From Mesodorylaimus sp. YZB2_4 (Eukaryota > Nematoda > Enoplea > Dorylaimida > Dorylaimidae), in the NCBI GenBank assembly GCA_030248295.1, contig JASANH010000230.1:246832-310831 (forward strand): a stretch of 64,000 bases of DNA. Reading direction: 5' to 3'. Under the pieces are notes generated by a model. That model worked only from the letters and a program-made list of their open reading frames with translations, was not told where the DNA came from and searched no databases. The translations under genes were made by a program, and so were the position numbers. Shown in pieces: positions 10,126-22,515 of the stretch (position 1 is the stretch's first letter; each line of letters begins with the position of its first letter).

Positions 10126-11536
10126 TAATATTTATACTGGAACAATTTAAGACGCTTCAATCCGTCGCAGTCGCAGTCCATTTAAAACTAATGCAAAAAA
10201 TGCGCCTAAATTAAAAAATATTCTACGAAATAAATTAATAATCCGCAATATATTCTATTCTCTCGAAAACTTGCTCCACAAGCAGCTACGTATGCCCACA
10301 AAAGAGTCAAACGAGAAGATGAATATTCTGCATTGTCCGAGGTAGCCCCTGCAGACCTCTTCTCCATATGCATTTGGGATTTGCATTAATGCCGTGGTCC
10401 ATTTAAAATGCACAATGCGCATGCTTGCCTCTTGGTGTTTAGGTTGCCTTGGCTAATGAGTGCAGAATTCTTTGCAGCCTCGCAGTAAATTGTTAATCTT
10501 GAATGCACCCCCTCTTGAAATTCTATCAAGTCAATTATGACACACTCCCCTCTGGGGGCCCTTTAACACATGGAACTGTACTGGTGCTAGTGTGTTTTTT
10601 TATCGTCCGAAATCAAGAAACTCAGGGGAACTGCTCCAGTAGGAATCTTTCGTAGAAAAATTCCCAAGAGTTTCGAATCTAGGAGATTTGCTCCCCATAG
10701 ACTAAATCGAAAAGCATTCGCACTTCGAGCGGAGTGTAACTAGTTTGCTAGGGAAGATTAGGAAAGGCAAGATGAGATAGATGATCTGTAGAGACCGCTG
10801 ATGAGGCGAAAAAACTTTTGCAGGAACAGCAGTGCGTATCTTCTCGCAGAGTAAATACACTGAGCTGAGTGAAGTAGTCGTTTTGCGGAGTTCTATCGCT
10901 GCGTGAGTACAATATCCGGAGTAGAAATGGGATACGTGCATCCTCCAGCTGATGCGATCCTCGGGTGTGATCGTCGGTATAGTCGTAGGTGTTTACGTGC
11001 GTCGTGACTCGTCACTGATAAAAGTGCCATGTAATAAAAAATTACACCACTATGACGGATGGATTTACGGTTATAGATTACTGTAGCTCTTCCGCCAGAC
11101 GTCATCTCAGAAGACTACATAAACCAGGACAAATATTTCGCGCCTAAGATGAATAGCTGAGAATCTATGGTGGAACTATCGCTATCGCTTGGAGCATATC
11201 ACAAGGCTGACTCCCCCAATCTACGTGGCAGCCTAGTACATACAAGAACCTTCTAATTGGCATCACAGTTTAGTAATGCACCAATTGTTTTAGAGCAGGA
11301 TAGAGACTCAGTAATGAAGAGATATGCTGGGACAAGGGCGTGGTAATTTCAAGCAGATCTTGATTACGTGGCAGTTGCATAATATGCCATATTATTTACC
11401 GAGCGGAGTTAAAATATGCTGAAGATTTCGATGTATCTGCTACTGCTAAAGCCATAAACGCTGTGATCAAAACTGCACTGTAATTGGACTGGCCAAGCGA
11501 TCAGAAAGACCAGACGACAGAAGCTAAGTTCAGTAA
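10126..11536. other. No gene seen
   Basis: No supported exon, RNA or mobile element. Open frames on both strands are short and without recognisable motifs. Confidence 0.4.
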
Positions 11537-12358
11537 GCCAATAAATTTTTTCGATCGGTTGATCTGTATCGACGCGATCGTCGCAAACTTAGGTATCTCT
11601 GTGCTCATGGACACGCCCAGCAAACTCCACGAAGCCAGAATAGGTACATGCCCCAGATACTAAAGGCGTGGGAAATTCATTACGCCAGTCTGAATTTTGA
11701 TCCTTAATAAATATTCCGTGACAAGTAACTAGCGCAGTAACGCACTTTGTTTTCTGCATGTTCTCACGAATAAACGAGGATGGAAAATGAGTTCGGCTCT
11801 GGTCAGTGCGCCACATGAGAGGGATAGCATGGCTCTTTTTCACAGACGGCTTCACCTGTCATTCTGTCTCTGCCTCTCCACTCTCGCCTGGCAACTTCGT
11901 CATGCACTTCATCAATTGGATCAACCTCTTGATCTGGACCCTTGGTTTGGCCGGCTTGACCACCTTGACCATATTTAACGTGCTTCCGCTCATAGCCGAT
12001 TACAACGCCAACAACGTGGCCACCAACATTGCGGTGATCAAAAACCGATCCATACCCGTCTCCAACATTACCGTCTGCCTTCCATATTTCACTGGTTCGC
12101 TGACCCAGGTCGCAAACTGGTTGAAGGCACCGGCTGCGAATTATGTGGCCGTCTGCCAAGAATGTCAGGCCATGCAGTATTATTCGTGGGATATTTGGAA
12201 TAGCACCGATCTCGTTGCGGTCGCAAATTCGGAGAAGAGATCATTAGAGAATCTTATTTCAACAAAAATCATGCATAAGCTATTTGAAGATGAAGACCTA
12301 ATATTTGATAGACTTTTTATTAATAAAAGTCACTTCAACTGGAATCAACCAATTATCG
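11537..12358 (+). repeat. Segmental duplication unit A (pair of 22516-23356)
   Basis: This block, containing about 250 bases of upstream sequence and the first third of a DEG/ENaC gene, is closely matched by 22516-23356. Shared upstream text includes acttaggtatctctgtgctc and ccccagatactaaaggcgtg. The match ends abruptly after caaccaattatc inside the coding region. The other copy has about 25 extra bases near 22620. High conservation of the non-coding part points to a fairly recent duplication. Confidence 0.85.
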
Positions 12359-13592
12359 ATTCAGTATGGAAATTTTTTTCTTGTAAAATTCAACAAGATA
12401 TTTTCTATTTGACAGGAGGATTAATTAAAATAGTTTGTACTCATTTTAATTTTACAAATTTTGAAGAAAAGCCAAACGCCGTCATGGAAACATTATTTAA
12501 CAAGTTACTTAAATTTTTAAGCGTTTTTTAAAAATTGGTAAGAAAACAGAAACTGGAATTGTTCTCGATGACAATGCCTTGTTCAATAAACCTTTTTTTG
12601 TTCTCACTATGGACAAATTCTGTTTTCCAACTCAATCTATTGATTCTGTCACTGAAACCTACACATTCACTCCAATTCCCACTGACCCTGTCGATCCGCC
12701 TTGGAAACGGTATCCGAGGGAGGGTGAGTTCGAGGTGTACCACACTTTCGACCTTCTACATTCCGCCGTGCACAGCTATGACAGCTTGTATGAAACAGAC
12801 AAGTCGAAAAGGGACGATGTGAACAATGAAAAGGTAACATTGATTTATAATATTCAAAGTCGTGTGGTTGATTCCAGGCCAAACCGAACTTGTTCCGAGG
12901 ACAGTTCATCACCAGCAGTCTGCCTCATGCAACATCAATTGAGGGAAACTATGACATTTTGCAAATGCATACCTTTCACTTTTAGGAAATTATATAAAAA
13001 CCAACATTTCCCTTTCTGCAGCTTGGCACTTTATGAAAAATGTCAATCGCATTTAGAAAAAAGTAGGAATAAGAACCGAGAAGAGTGTCATAACAAATGT
13101 GAATATACTTTTTATAATTGGAAACAGTCGGTACATGCAAAATTGGAAAAAGAATCAAAAAGTCAAACTTTCGCTGTGACTTTACGCGCTATGGAAACGC
13201 CTTATACTGAATTTATAATGTCGGTAAGAAACACACCTGAACAGTTTTTGTCTCAGATTGGTGGTTTAATTAATTTATATTTGGGGATTAGTGGACTTTC
13301 ATTATGCAGTTTTCTAACTATTTGTATCGATTGGATTCATCGATGCTGGATTCGACGGCGTGGGAATGAAAAGGATCAAGATCAATTTTTATCTAATTCG
13401 AAGGCATTTTTTCGGGTATCTACTCTGTTACCATACTTGGAAAATAGCTTCGAAAGAATAGGTCAAAATACGGTGGAGTCAGGAGCAAAGAATATGAACA
13501 GTATTTACCTGGAATTGAGAAAATTGAATCAAGAAATTGAGTCTTTGGGGAAACAGGTGCGCCAGATTCGTGAAAAAGAGCAGCAACAGTGA
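11815..13592 (+). CDS. DEG/ENaC channel gene with one frameshift (gene or young pseudogene)
   Basis: Two frames make up a full-length channel: 11815-12528 and about 12528-13592. TM1 (LLIWTLGLAGLTTLTIF), the post-TM1 motif SNITVCLPYF, the thumb motif CKCIPFTF, pre-TM2 FLSQIGG and the GIS filter are all present, and the tail is coiled-coil-like (LRKLNQEIESLGKQVRQI). The first frame ends at TAA (12529-12531) in gcgttttttaaaaattgg. A -1 shift on the T run re-enters the second frame exactly where the alignment continues (LKIGKKTETG). So either one T is missing (mutation or assembly error) or translation slips. The N-terminus is also unusual: relative to its duplicate at 22785 there is one extra T near 11865, so the ancestral ATG (11787) is out of frame and the first in-frame ATG becomes 11815. 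Family assignment is sure; functionality is not. Confidence 0.8.
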
Positions 13593-15671
13593 TTATTAGT
13601 TGGGATCTGATAATACTCCACGAGTACATGCTGGTGGCGTCTGGGTCTAGATGCATATTAAATGAGGGGGTGTTTGACCACCTCAAATGTGTGATTTCGA
13701 AGGAACATACCATCCAGAACTAATTGCAGCAGCTCAGACTATGGATTTTCTTCGCAACGCGGGAGTCTATCATAATATAGTTGATTACTAAAACAGCCAG
13801 ACTTCACCGTCGCAACTTTCCACAAAATACACGCACTCTAGATGGTCACAGGGGGTGCACTTTTTTTCTACTAAATTGTCACAGGCAAAGACATCCTCGA
13901 GAAAAATCTCCCAAAGCCGCGATTTTGCAGCTTCAAGCACTCGAGCCTGTCGTGCGACAGGTGAGCGGCCGATTATAATTGGGTCCTAAGGACTGATAGA
14001 GTAGCCAGGTGATTTTATAATTATCATCATAAGTATTTTTACTTTTACAGTTGTCGAGATAATTGAACTGAAAGATGAAAAACTCTTCTTGCACAGTGCA
14101 GTGCTTAGTGCATTCTCCGCATTCCAGTGTAATATAAAGTGCAATTAAAACACGATTCCGAACGTTGTAGTTAAATGCCCGTGGTGTAAAACCAGTGTGA
14201 ATGTTGAGAGATGGGCTTCGACTGAAGAGCTCGAATAAACTGACTACGCTCGTATTTTCTAGATTCTGGCTTCGCTCACGCCTTGCATTAAAGTAGCTGC
14301 TGCAAGAAACATGTCAATTTTGAGTGCCTAGTGAAAACGAATGCAACACAACACCGAGTTCTGCTGTGTGGGGTAACAGTAAACGCCAAAGCTATAAACG
14401 TATGATGCTTCATCCTTCCCCTTGGCCCCATTACGTTCAAAAGGGTACTCACAAACAAAAGTAACAAAAGTACTCTGGACTCCAGAGTCCGCCCGTCTAG
14501 GATGAGCTGTCTCGCCCGTTGACAAATCTCGGCACCGTTTCGCCTGTCTGGCAAGTGTGTAGTGACCTAAGGATGATGGCTGACGACCCGTTTGGCCGAA
14601 AAGGGATATACTGGTTCCCTGCTCTCATGCTTGAACATGCCTTAGAATAAAATGATATCACATGTCTGTCAATGAACAAAAGCGAATGAACCAAATATAT
14701 GACGTAGTCTATCACTAATGTCCTTTTTTTGCACATAAGTAAAAGCAGACCTACGTTTCAATGCACAAATTCAGGGCTAGAGGCATGTTCCAAGAATACA
14801 CAGTAGGTACAGTACTGTATAGCAATGGCATGACACGACTGCGTGACGGTGCGTGCAGTCCTCACTCATTGCGTCAATGCTTTCAAAAACATTCTATCAC
14901 CTCAGGAAAAGGCACGATATTGAAATAGCGCATGTACCGAATGGACATGCGCCTAACGTTGTTTAAACACGCGGCCTCGAACAAAGTTCTTATAATCAGC
15001 ATGGAATGGGTGAGGCGCTTGATCGGTTAGCAGATGAAACGTTAGCCATGCAAAAAAAGTCGGCGAAAGTGCTCTGATTGCCAAAGAGAGACAAGCTCAA
15101 ATGAATTTGATGCATCACTGTGAGTGAAAAAGGACAGGTTGATAGCCTTGAACAAAAGATCGAAAAAGTGGAACAAATAGAGTTTCTTCCGGCTCCTCAC
15201 AATGATTCGACCAGGCCAACACTTTTGTTCAATCAGACTACTCACTCATGAGGCCCCTTGTATTGACACTGGTCGTTTTTCATTCTTTTTCAATGTTCTT
15301 TTTTCTGCTGCTCACCAGTTCTGTCTTCTCATCTTACCTGATTTTGTTTTATCGAGCATACAAGGCTTACATGCATGATGAGGAGTTGGCGGTTCGAATG
15401 GATTTCTGTTCTGGTAGAGCTACCAGTCGAATACCAGCTACAGTATACTGTTTCAAGTGGCGATGCATTTTGTAAGCCTCGAATTCATATCCTCTATGCA
15501 GAAGTTGGGCGGACAATGAAAGTGCGCAAATGCACAATTCGCTTCTGATGAGACTGAAACGTGATACGAGCTGGCGATTGAGCAGGATATGATACGGTAC
15601 CATTGGAAAACGCTTGCTCGTAAGTAAGCCCTACATAATCACTCTTCCGCAACCTCAATTCTCCACCAGCA
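13593..15671. other. No gene seen
   Basis: About 2 kb between two channel genes. I find no exon with convincing splice sites or motifs and no repeat with a second copy in the window. The last few hundred bases should hold the promoter of the next gene, but no motif stands out. Confidence 0.4.
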
Positions 15672-17438
15672 ATGTACACATCAACCCCCTTCTTCCTGAA
15701 ACTGAAAAAATCCACTGGCCTCAAATGGCCAGGCTGGGCAATTATACTTATCCGAGGCACGGCCCTGGTCTCTTTGATTGTTTTCACTGTTCTCGACTTT
15801 GTGCCTCTTCTGAAAGAGTACACGGATAGGAACGTGGGCATTGAAATTGACATCATTCGAAATGAGACCATCCCCAAACCTAACTTTACCGTGTGCATCC
15901 CATACCACAGTGCCTCTTTGACCAATATCGCCACCTGGGTAGCAAAGAATCAAAACGCCAATGCAACCAATTCGACATTTTCTCTCAACTGCGATGAGTG
16001 CGAGGCGATGGCCAATCATTCTTGGGACATATGGACAGGAGTGTATTTCCCAAATTCAGCTTCACTAAACGCATCCGATGTTTCAACCATCCTGGTTCCT
16101 TCTCTGGTCAAAAAGTTATTATCGACTGACCAAGGTTTTGAAACATTGATCTTAAATGCGACTAATTTCAACTGGAACCAACCCCTGGTGGATGCAATAT
16201 GGTCACTCTTCGCGTGCATCAGCGACCTAGATAATCAATATGTGGTCAATGCTGTCAACTCTTGCAGTTTCGATATAGCCGATATCAGTTGGCCAAGCAA
16301 GAAAATTATCGATCAATTATGGACTTTAGTTTTGAACGCGGGAAATCTATATTTTGACTTCTCCTATGTGCCAGCTGGCGAAAACACTTTCCAGTTTTAT
16401 CGCTGGCTCGATAAACCTGGACTGATCGCTTTCGGCTCCTATTTCTGTTTCCCTCTTTTCCCTAACTCCACGGAAGAGATGTTCACATTGGTCCCCTACG
16501 CCCAGCCTCTCACCCCGCCTTGGAAACGGTTCAAGCGGAACTTCAGTTTCTATGTGTTCCCCGATGAGTCAGTCCTTTACAGTTCCATAAAAGGCATTGA
16601 TTCTTGGTATAAAACTGATGAAGCTAGACTCGACTCAATCAATCACGAAGAGATCCGATTCGCGTACACCATCGATACGAAGGTTGTAGAAGGTCGACCC
16701 AGTCAAATGAGCACCTGCTCCCCTGAACCCAATCCATCCATATGCGTTATGAAGAGTCAGGTTCAAGCTGCCATTAAAAACTGCGGCTGCGTTCCCTTCA
16801 CGCATAGAAATTTTGCACCTGATCAACTGAAATTGGCGTACTGTAGCAAAAAACTATATTTCAAATGTAAGTATAGACTTTTAAAGGATTTACAAAAAAC
16901 GAAAGAAAGATGCGATAACAAATGCGAGCATATCATTTATAAATGGCAACAGGATACAACAGCAAAAAATGATCCCAGTCGCAGAGGATTGATATTCTTT
17001 GTTTCAACTCGAATTATGAATTCAATATTTCTCCAGTTCACCACTGTCATTAAGGACACACCAGAAAAGTTCATAAGTCAGATGGGTGGTATCATCAATT
17101 TGTATCTGGGATTCAGTGGGCTATCAGTTTGCGCTTTGGTCATATTCTGCATCAACACGTACAAGCGATATAATTCGATGAAGGATGACTCGAACAGTGA
17201 TCAGGTGGAGATGATAGGCCCCCATGGCGAGTACAGGTTGAGTAATGCCTCTGCTTTCGAAGTCCCTGGCAATACTCATATTGAGGAGCGTCCAAAAGCT
17301 GAAGACTCACGAGCGGAGATGACGGAGATTAAAAAAAGAATGGAGAGTCTGGAGAAGAAATGGGATGGTTTCAGTGGAGATTTGCAATTTATCAAGCATG
17401 CATTAGCGAGAATGAGAAGCGACGGTGGGGTGAATTGA
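15672..17438 (+). CDS. DEG/ENaC family sodium channel subunit, single exon
   Basis: Intact 588-residue channel subunit starting at the ATG after caccagca. TM1 spans about residues 21-46 (AIILIRGTALVSLIVFTVL). The post-TM1 motif is PNFTVCIPYH, the extracellular domain is cysteine- and sequon-rich, and the thumb motif is CGCVPFTH. Pre-TM2 reads FISQMGG (residue about 466 onward) and the selectivity filter is GFS. A tail of about 100 residues ends with a Lys/Glu-rich heptad region (MTEIKKRMESLEKK). It shares the ESL-type wall segment and the VNHEK/INHEE motif with its neighbours but has lost more sequence identity than the 11.8 kb and 22.8 kb pair. As in the others, there is no intron and the acidic residue normally after GxS in TM2 is absent. 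Predicted plasma-membrane cation channel subunit; gating stimulus unknown. Confidence 0.94.
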   Translation: MYTSTPFFLKLKKSTGLKWPGWAIILIRGTALVSLIVFTVLDFVPLLKEYTDRNVGIEIDIIRNETIPKPNFTVCIPYHSASLTNIATWVAKNQNANATNSTFSLNCDECEAMANHSWDIWTGVYFPNSASLNASDVSTILVPSLVKKLLSTDQGFETLILNATNFNWNQPLVDAIWSLFACISDLDNQYVVNAVNSCSFDIADISWPSKKIIDQLWTLVLNAGNLYFDFSYVPAGENTFQFYRWLDKPGLIAFGSYFCFPLFPNSTEEMFTLVPYAQPLTPPWKRFKRNFSFYVFPDESVLYSSIKGIDSWYKTDEARLDSINHEEIRFAYTIDTKVVEGRPSQMSTCSPEPNPSICVMKSQVQAAIKNCGCVPFTHRNFAPDQLKLAYCSKKLYFKCKYRLLKDLQKTKERCDNKCEHIIYKWQQDTTAKNDPSRRGLIFFVSTRIMNSIFLQFTTVIKDTPEKFISQMGGIINLYLGFSGLSVCALVIFCINTYKRYNSMKDDSNSDQVEMIGPHGEYRLSNASAFEVPGNTHIEERPKAEDSRAEMTEIKKRMESLEKKWDGFSGDLQFIKHALARMRSDGGVN

Positions 17439-18595
17439 CATGTGACACGGGTAAATGAGGTGACCCAAAAAAGTAGTATTCAACTCTTGTCTAGATATAG
17501 TAATAGAAGCAGAATTTTGAAAAGAGCCGAAGAGCGGATCCTGCAATAGCGGCACAACGCCAGGATAAAGAAGGGGCATTTTTGAAATTTACCCGATCAG
17601 GCGTCTGTCCCCAATGTTCACTCATTGGACCGTTCCTTCACTTGTCAGGGTTCCGATTGATAGCCATGTTTGCATCATCGGTTCCTTGGAAAAAAATAGA
17701 GAGTTTGGAGAAGAAATGAGATGGTTTTAGTGGGGTGCTTCCTTATTACTTTCAAGAAAATTGATATATTTGCTTAGTGATAATAGAATATCTGAATGCC
17801 CTTGATACATAGCATTATCGAAATACACACGCGCAAGCCCACATGTGCAGTACACATATACTGTAAATAGCGTGGGCGAGTGATATGGACTGAAAAATGC
17901 TACGCCAAGCAAATGCTGAAAAGAGTTTCAGAGATCATCGCAAGAACAGCGACATGAACAGTATGGGAAGGACTGGGGCAAACAAGTACGTATATATGTA
18001 AAGTATAGGAGACGCTGCTCCAGTTACTGCAACAGGATATCTTTTTGAAAACTCCACCATATCCCGCAACAGAGAAATGATTTCCAATAGTAACAAGGCA
18101 AGCCATTCTCGTCGTGCTGAGTGAGTAGTTAGAAGATAGCGCGGTATAATGCCACCACAGACTCGGCATATGCTACATACGAGTACATATCAGTTGATTT
18201 TCCAAGACTCAGCTTAATTCTGGCAACACATCGCTTGCCTGAATAGGAAACTTAGGAAGTCCTCCAACGCCCTAATCCAGCTGCCATCACCTGAACTGCT
18301 TGGTGCTTTCGCAATCATGCGGACGTAGTACATCCTGTATGCCCCAGGTGCATCTTCAGATAATGCAGCACTGACTGCCAGCGCACAGTCATTTTTGACA
18401 ACATGAGTGCACAGGTGCAGTGGGCTTGACAAAAACTAGGCATTTATTCGTCACTCTCGCAACTGGTGGATCTCAACTACATTCATCATTATAAATTTAC
18501 TGCCAAACCAATCGAGAAGATATCGTCATCTCGGCGTGAAAGGGACGTGACAGCACAGCTACGGAAGTGATGCAAATAACGAAACGACAGGGACT
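17439..18595. other. No gene seen
   Basis: 3' flank of the channel gene. Around 17690-17730 a short segment (ttggaaaaaaatagagagtttggagaag) resembles the gene's own tail-coding sequence at 17325-17360, suggesting a small local duplication. Nothing else is supported. Confidence 0.4.
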
Positions 18596-18830
18596 GCTCT
18601 CCCATCATGGACCCGGTGGGCCGCCCTCACGCCTGGCGATACGGTATCCCTCTCGGCCCACCGCCGGCATATCCAGTTTTGCTGTTGGGTTCGGAACGGC
18701 CAGCCGCACTGGTAGTGGGCATGTCAGGATTCGAGGATTGCATTGTCCTCATCGTCAATCCCGCTCAGGGAGGATGCTGGGTCTCGTACAACCCAGGGGC
18801 CGAGTGGTTGCGATCAGCCGTTTAACTGAT
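18596..18830 (-). repeat. Dispersed repeat, copy 3 (inverted)
   Basis: Reverse complement of about 820-1040. Shared blocks include ctctcccatcatggacccg, gtagtgggcatgtcaggattc and aatcccgctcaggg. The overlapping apparent open frames are incidental. This copy retains the part that is deleted from copy 2. Confidence 0.75.
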
Positions 18831-19689
18831 ACCTCGATTTAGCCATGACCCGAAATTCCAATGCTGACCTCAAAGTTCAGCTTGTATTCATTCGCATACC
18901 TTTTTTTAGTAAAGGCTGTGCTATGCTATGCTGTGCTATTTACTCTCTGGCCAAACACTTAGCAGAGTAGCTGGCGCTGGTGTTACTGTTTTTTTCGTTT
19001 TCGATGCGGAGCTTAGAAACATCGACTGAACGGGTTTAGTGCAGCGCCATTGATTGATTGGCTAGGCTTACCGTCAGCGTGCTCTATCGAAGATGGGTTT
19101 GGTGTACACCAACTTGCCGATAATAAATTGAGAATATGTGAAGGAATATAAATGATGTGGAAAGAATTTCCATGGGCATGACATGTTTTATTCGATATGG
19201 AGTAACATTGCTGAGGAAAATTGAAGCAAATAATAACCTGATAAAACTTGCGGATCCTGAGTGCTGTGTTTCAGCTTCTGATGGAATGCTGTGAGGATAA
19301 ATTTAAGTTGGGACCACCCCGAGAATGAGCTTGTTCTCCTTATCGTTTAGCTGGCTTCGGCTTCGATATGTTGTCACTTTAAGTTCCATTTGTTCCCTGC
19401 GTCTGCTTGCCTTCTCGTAATGTCAGTAATGTCAGCATATTTTTGCCATAGAGCATGTTCTGTGGACAAGGAATTTGAGCGGTCGTACGACTAGACTTTT
19501 TGCCTACTCAAAGATGGTATCGGGTATGATAGAGGCATCAAAATATTATTTTTGTTGTTTGGTAGGGCTTGGGCGCGGGCTCACGTTCCGTTTTATGATT
19601 CTGTTTTTCAGAGGTTCGGAAGTAGGCGTTAGAAGTCACTTAATTCTCTTATCGTCAGTTGCAGGAACAAGTGTTTTGGGTCAAACTAG
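18831..19689. other. No gene seen
   Basis: No supported feature. A short run of gctatgctatgctgtgcta at about 18919-18940 resembles the microsatellite tails of LINE copies elsewhere in the window, but no LINE coding sequence is visible beside it. Confidence 0.4.
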
Positions 19690-20564
19690 TTTGTAACGAA
19701 AAACGGTCTCATCAAGCCAAACCTGTTAGGCCTTGCGCCATAGATTCCCCACTTACGATTAGACCGGCTGCGACATCTGGAATCAAAGACAGTGTTCTCG
19801 AAGCAGTCTCGGCCATCTGAGCAGAAGCTGAGACTTGAGCGAAGGTGCCAGTGTCTGCCTGAAAGGAGGCCTTCCAAATCTTGTAATTGGGGTGTGTCTT
19901 ATTAGGAACCTGCAAGCCCGCTATAAAACGTTCCTTGACGACTAGATCACGTGAGGCATCAGCTTCGTTCGGATAGGCTAACCTACAGTAGATAGTCGAT
20001 GCAAGTCTCGGTAATAATCGCTGACAGTCTCCTTCTCATCCTTCATATGCGAGTGGAAGGTATGCGTATAGATGCTACGCTGATAAGGCAAAACGAGGTT
20101 AGCTAACATATATTCCTTCAAGCCATCGTACGTCGCCCTCTGCTGATCCGCGCTAGCCTGATAGATGCCCAAGGCACGATCCTGCAAGCACTTCTTCAAC
20201 TCAGCCAGTCGCGTTTCATCGTTCATGTGCGGCACCAAGTCGGACAAATACTCGAAATGTACGAAAAACTTTTGGCAATCTTGGTCCTCAGCGCCAGTCA
20301 AGGGCGTAGATTTGTACAACTCGAAGAAAGGTTGTCTCCTATTTGGATCATCGGCTGCATTTTGAATTTGTTGCACAATGCCAGCAAACGCATTCTGCAT
20401 TTGCATAACGAGGGCTTGCACTTGGGCCATCCCGATATCCTATCCTACTCCCGTATAAACCAACGAGTGCAGCCCAGACGAGTCTCAAAACAAACAGGTT
20501 CAAACCACCAAATGTACCTGGCAGTGCCAACTACACAATCACTCGCGATTTTGTTGCTACACAC
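19690..20564 (-). mobile_element. LTR retrotransposon gag remnant (element B)
   Basis: From 20430 downward on the minus strand a gag-type polyprotein is read: a Gln-rich start (MAQVQALVMQMQN), then a capsid-like domain (DCQKFFVHFEYLSDLVPHMN; LKKCLQDRALGIYQ; VSDYYRDLHRL). After a frameshift near 19980 it continues as ERFIAGLQ and further helical sequence to about 19712. Upstream, 20512 downward reads tacatttggtggtttgaacc, like an LTR end plus primer-binding site. The sequence between 20512 and 20564 joins directly to an unrelated gypsy relic (20565-22178), which implies one element is fused to or inserted in the other. No protease or RT is present, so it is a defective fragment. Confidence 0.7.
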
Positions 20565-22178
20565 ACATTTGTTGCCTATTGCTGAAATGTGATGTTAACT
20601 GGAGGGCCGTGACCAGAGGGCTGATATCGACCATCGGTTGGCTCGTGATTAGGGGCAGCCAACTCGTCACATATATTGCCTTAAATCGCATCAGTCGCAT
20701 CCTGTAAGTCTTTCTCATACTTACTCCCACCATCAGCTGGCGTGGATGCTGACGTGCGTTCAGTAACTTGCAGGAATTGTGATTCAGGCGGACGAAGACT
20801 GTTGTTGTCTTGTTGACCAGTCGCCGTGCTGTCGATACCAGATGTCATGAATGCCATTCGAGATCGGTACTGGTTCCGCTAGAAATCGATTGGATTCCAT
20901 GAATTCGGTGCAGTGACTTGGTAGAGTTGGAATGGAAATAGCGCATTGAATTGGTCCAAGTCGAAATAACCGAGTTCAGCGAAGTACGCATTGTCAGTCA
21001 CCCGAAGGTCGGTGGCACTGGGTATGACTAAATCGATGGGGCGCACTTCTTTTCCTGGCTTTCCCACTGCTTGTGAGCCAGTAATAGGCGATACCACACC
21101 GATACAATTCGCGATGGCAGCGACGACTTGGTGATTTTTCGAAGATGATCGTTCGGCCACACTTCGAGCCAACCTAAATCAACAGCCAAACGGGCAAACA
21201 GGCGTAGATCTGAACATTCTAGCATGTTCAGGGCAGTGGGTGGAATACCAAACTGATAATCGGGTGGATGCTGCTCTGGAGGCGCTCAAGGCGAATCCAC
21301 GCTAGCATTCCCAGTCGCTACAGTGCGATCATTACTTACAGCGTTTTTGTTGCCAGATAATGCCACATCTCGCTCTTTTTCAGCAACCACACGGCCAGGT
21401 CGGTGATTCGTACCACAAGAAAGCGAACCAGTGACCAAATCGGTGATCCAATCTCGTGCACCAGTAGGCACCGCCATATTCGTAGTCGGCGGGTACCTGC
21501 TGGGGCATGAAAGGTAGCCGAAGCAGGCATTAAAGACGGACGAATGTCGTTAGTTTGTTGCTGTGTTTGCACACCAGGCAAACCCGTCTGGGGTCAGTGT
21601 AATCCATCTTGCCATCTTGCACTGGTGCCGTGCCACCATCAACAATTGGGGGGGGGGGGGCAGCCCGAAGCTGTTGACGTGTGTTGTAACCATGACGAGG
21701 CAGACCAAAATAATCACGGCCACGGCCACGAGCACCAGGGTCGTGCGACATGGTGCTTTGATGATCGATGATAGGATGTCAGAAACAGACCTCAATGCAA
21801 TGCTTAGACTTGTCGGCGAGTTAGAAGTTGGGGATTAGAATAAACGCGTGAGTCGAACGACGAAACGAAATGAAGCGTAGACCACACGAATCAGACGCAA
21901 ACCTGGAGTAAATCGCGTCTAGTACCTTCGGAACCAGACACGCAAACCACACGCAAAAATTAAAACTCAGCCGAACTTACAGCAGCGACTGCCAACATTC
22001 GTCAGCGGGTGCAACCACCACGTCAGTGGTACCGTCGACGAGAAGATCAGTGAATAATCGATGACGTGCGTACCAGAATAATAATCTTCGGCGCTGAATA
22101 AGTGCAGCCGGCAAATACTCATCGTCAGACGCCCAACGAACCGGCGATCCTCGTGCTGCAATCAAAAGCAGGCGTGGA
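20565..22178 (-). mobile_element. Gypsy relic related to the 56 kb element (element A)
   Basis: The minus strand matches the leader and the first third of gag of the element at 56.3-57.9 kb. It shares the leader phrase ending gattgcagcacgaggatcgc, the gag start (MSHDPGARGRGR at 21751), the LECSDLRL motif and the DFxWNQYRSR region. Numerous frameshifts, a run of 13 G (21648-21660, polyproline in gag) and stop codons show it is dead. Homology ends at 22178 within the leader (no LTR attached) and at 20565 in mid-gag, where element B begins. Confidence 0.85.
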
Positions 22179-22515
22179 GCAGCCAGCGTGGATCTCCATT
22201 CTTCGCCATGATATCCTTGATCTTGTTGAACTCGATTTACAGGAGGTCATAGTCAAACACGGTAGAAAAGAATCTGCAGCAGACCTCTCGACTTGTATCT
22301 GATTGGCGTACAGCTTTCAAACTAGGTGTACAAGCCCGTGAAAGTTGGTTTTCAAAAAGTTGAGGTGCTGAAGCCCAGGTCTGATCGTATTATGGAGACA
22401 CCCAAAAATGAAATGAAGGCATCAAACTCCAGCTCCACAGTGAAGCGCATGTTCTTGTGCTGTGTGTTTAGATAGGCAGCAAACTTGTTGGCTGGATTAT
22501 TAAAGGGAGGGAGCC
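22179..22515. other. No gene seen
   Basis: Sequence between the gypsy relic and the start of the duplicated channel segment. No coding or RNA feature can be supported. Confidence 0.4.
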
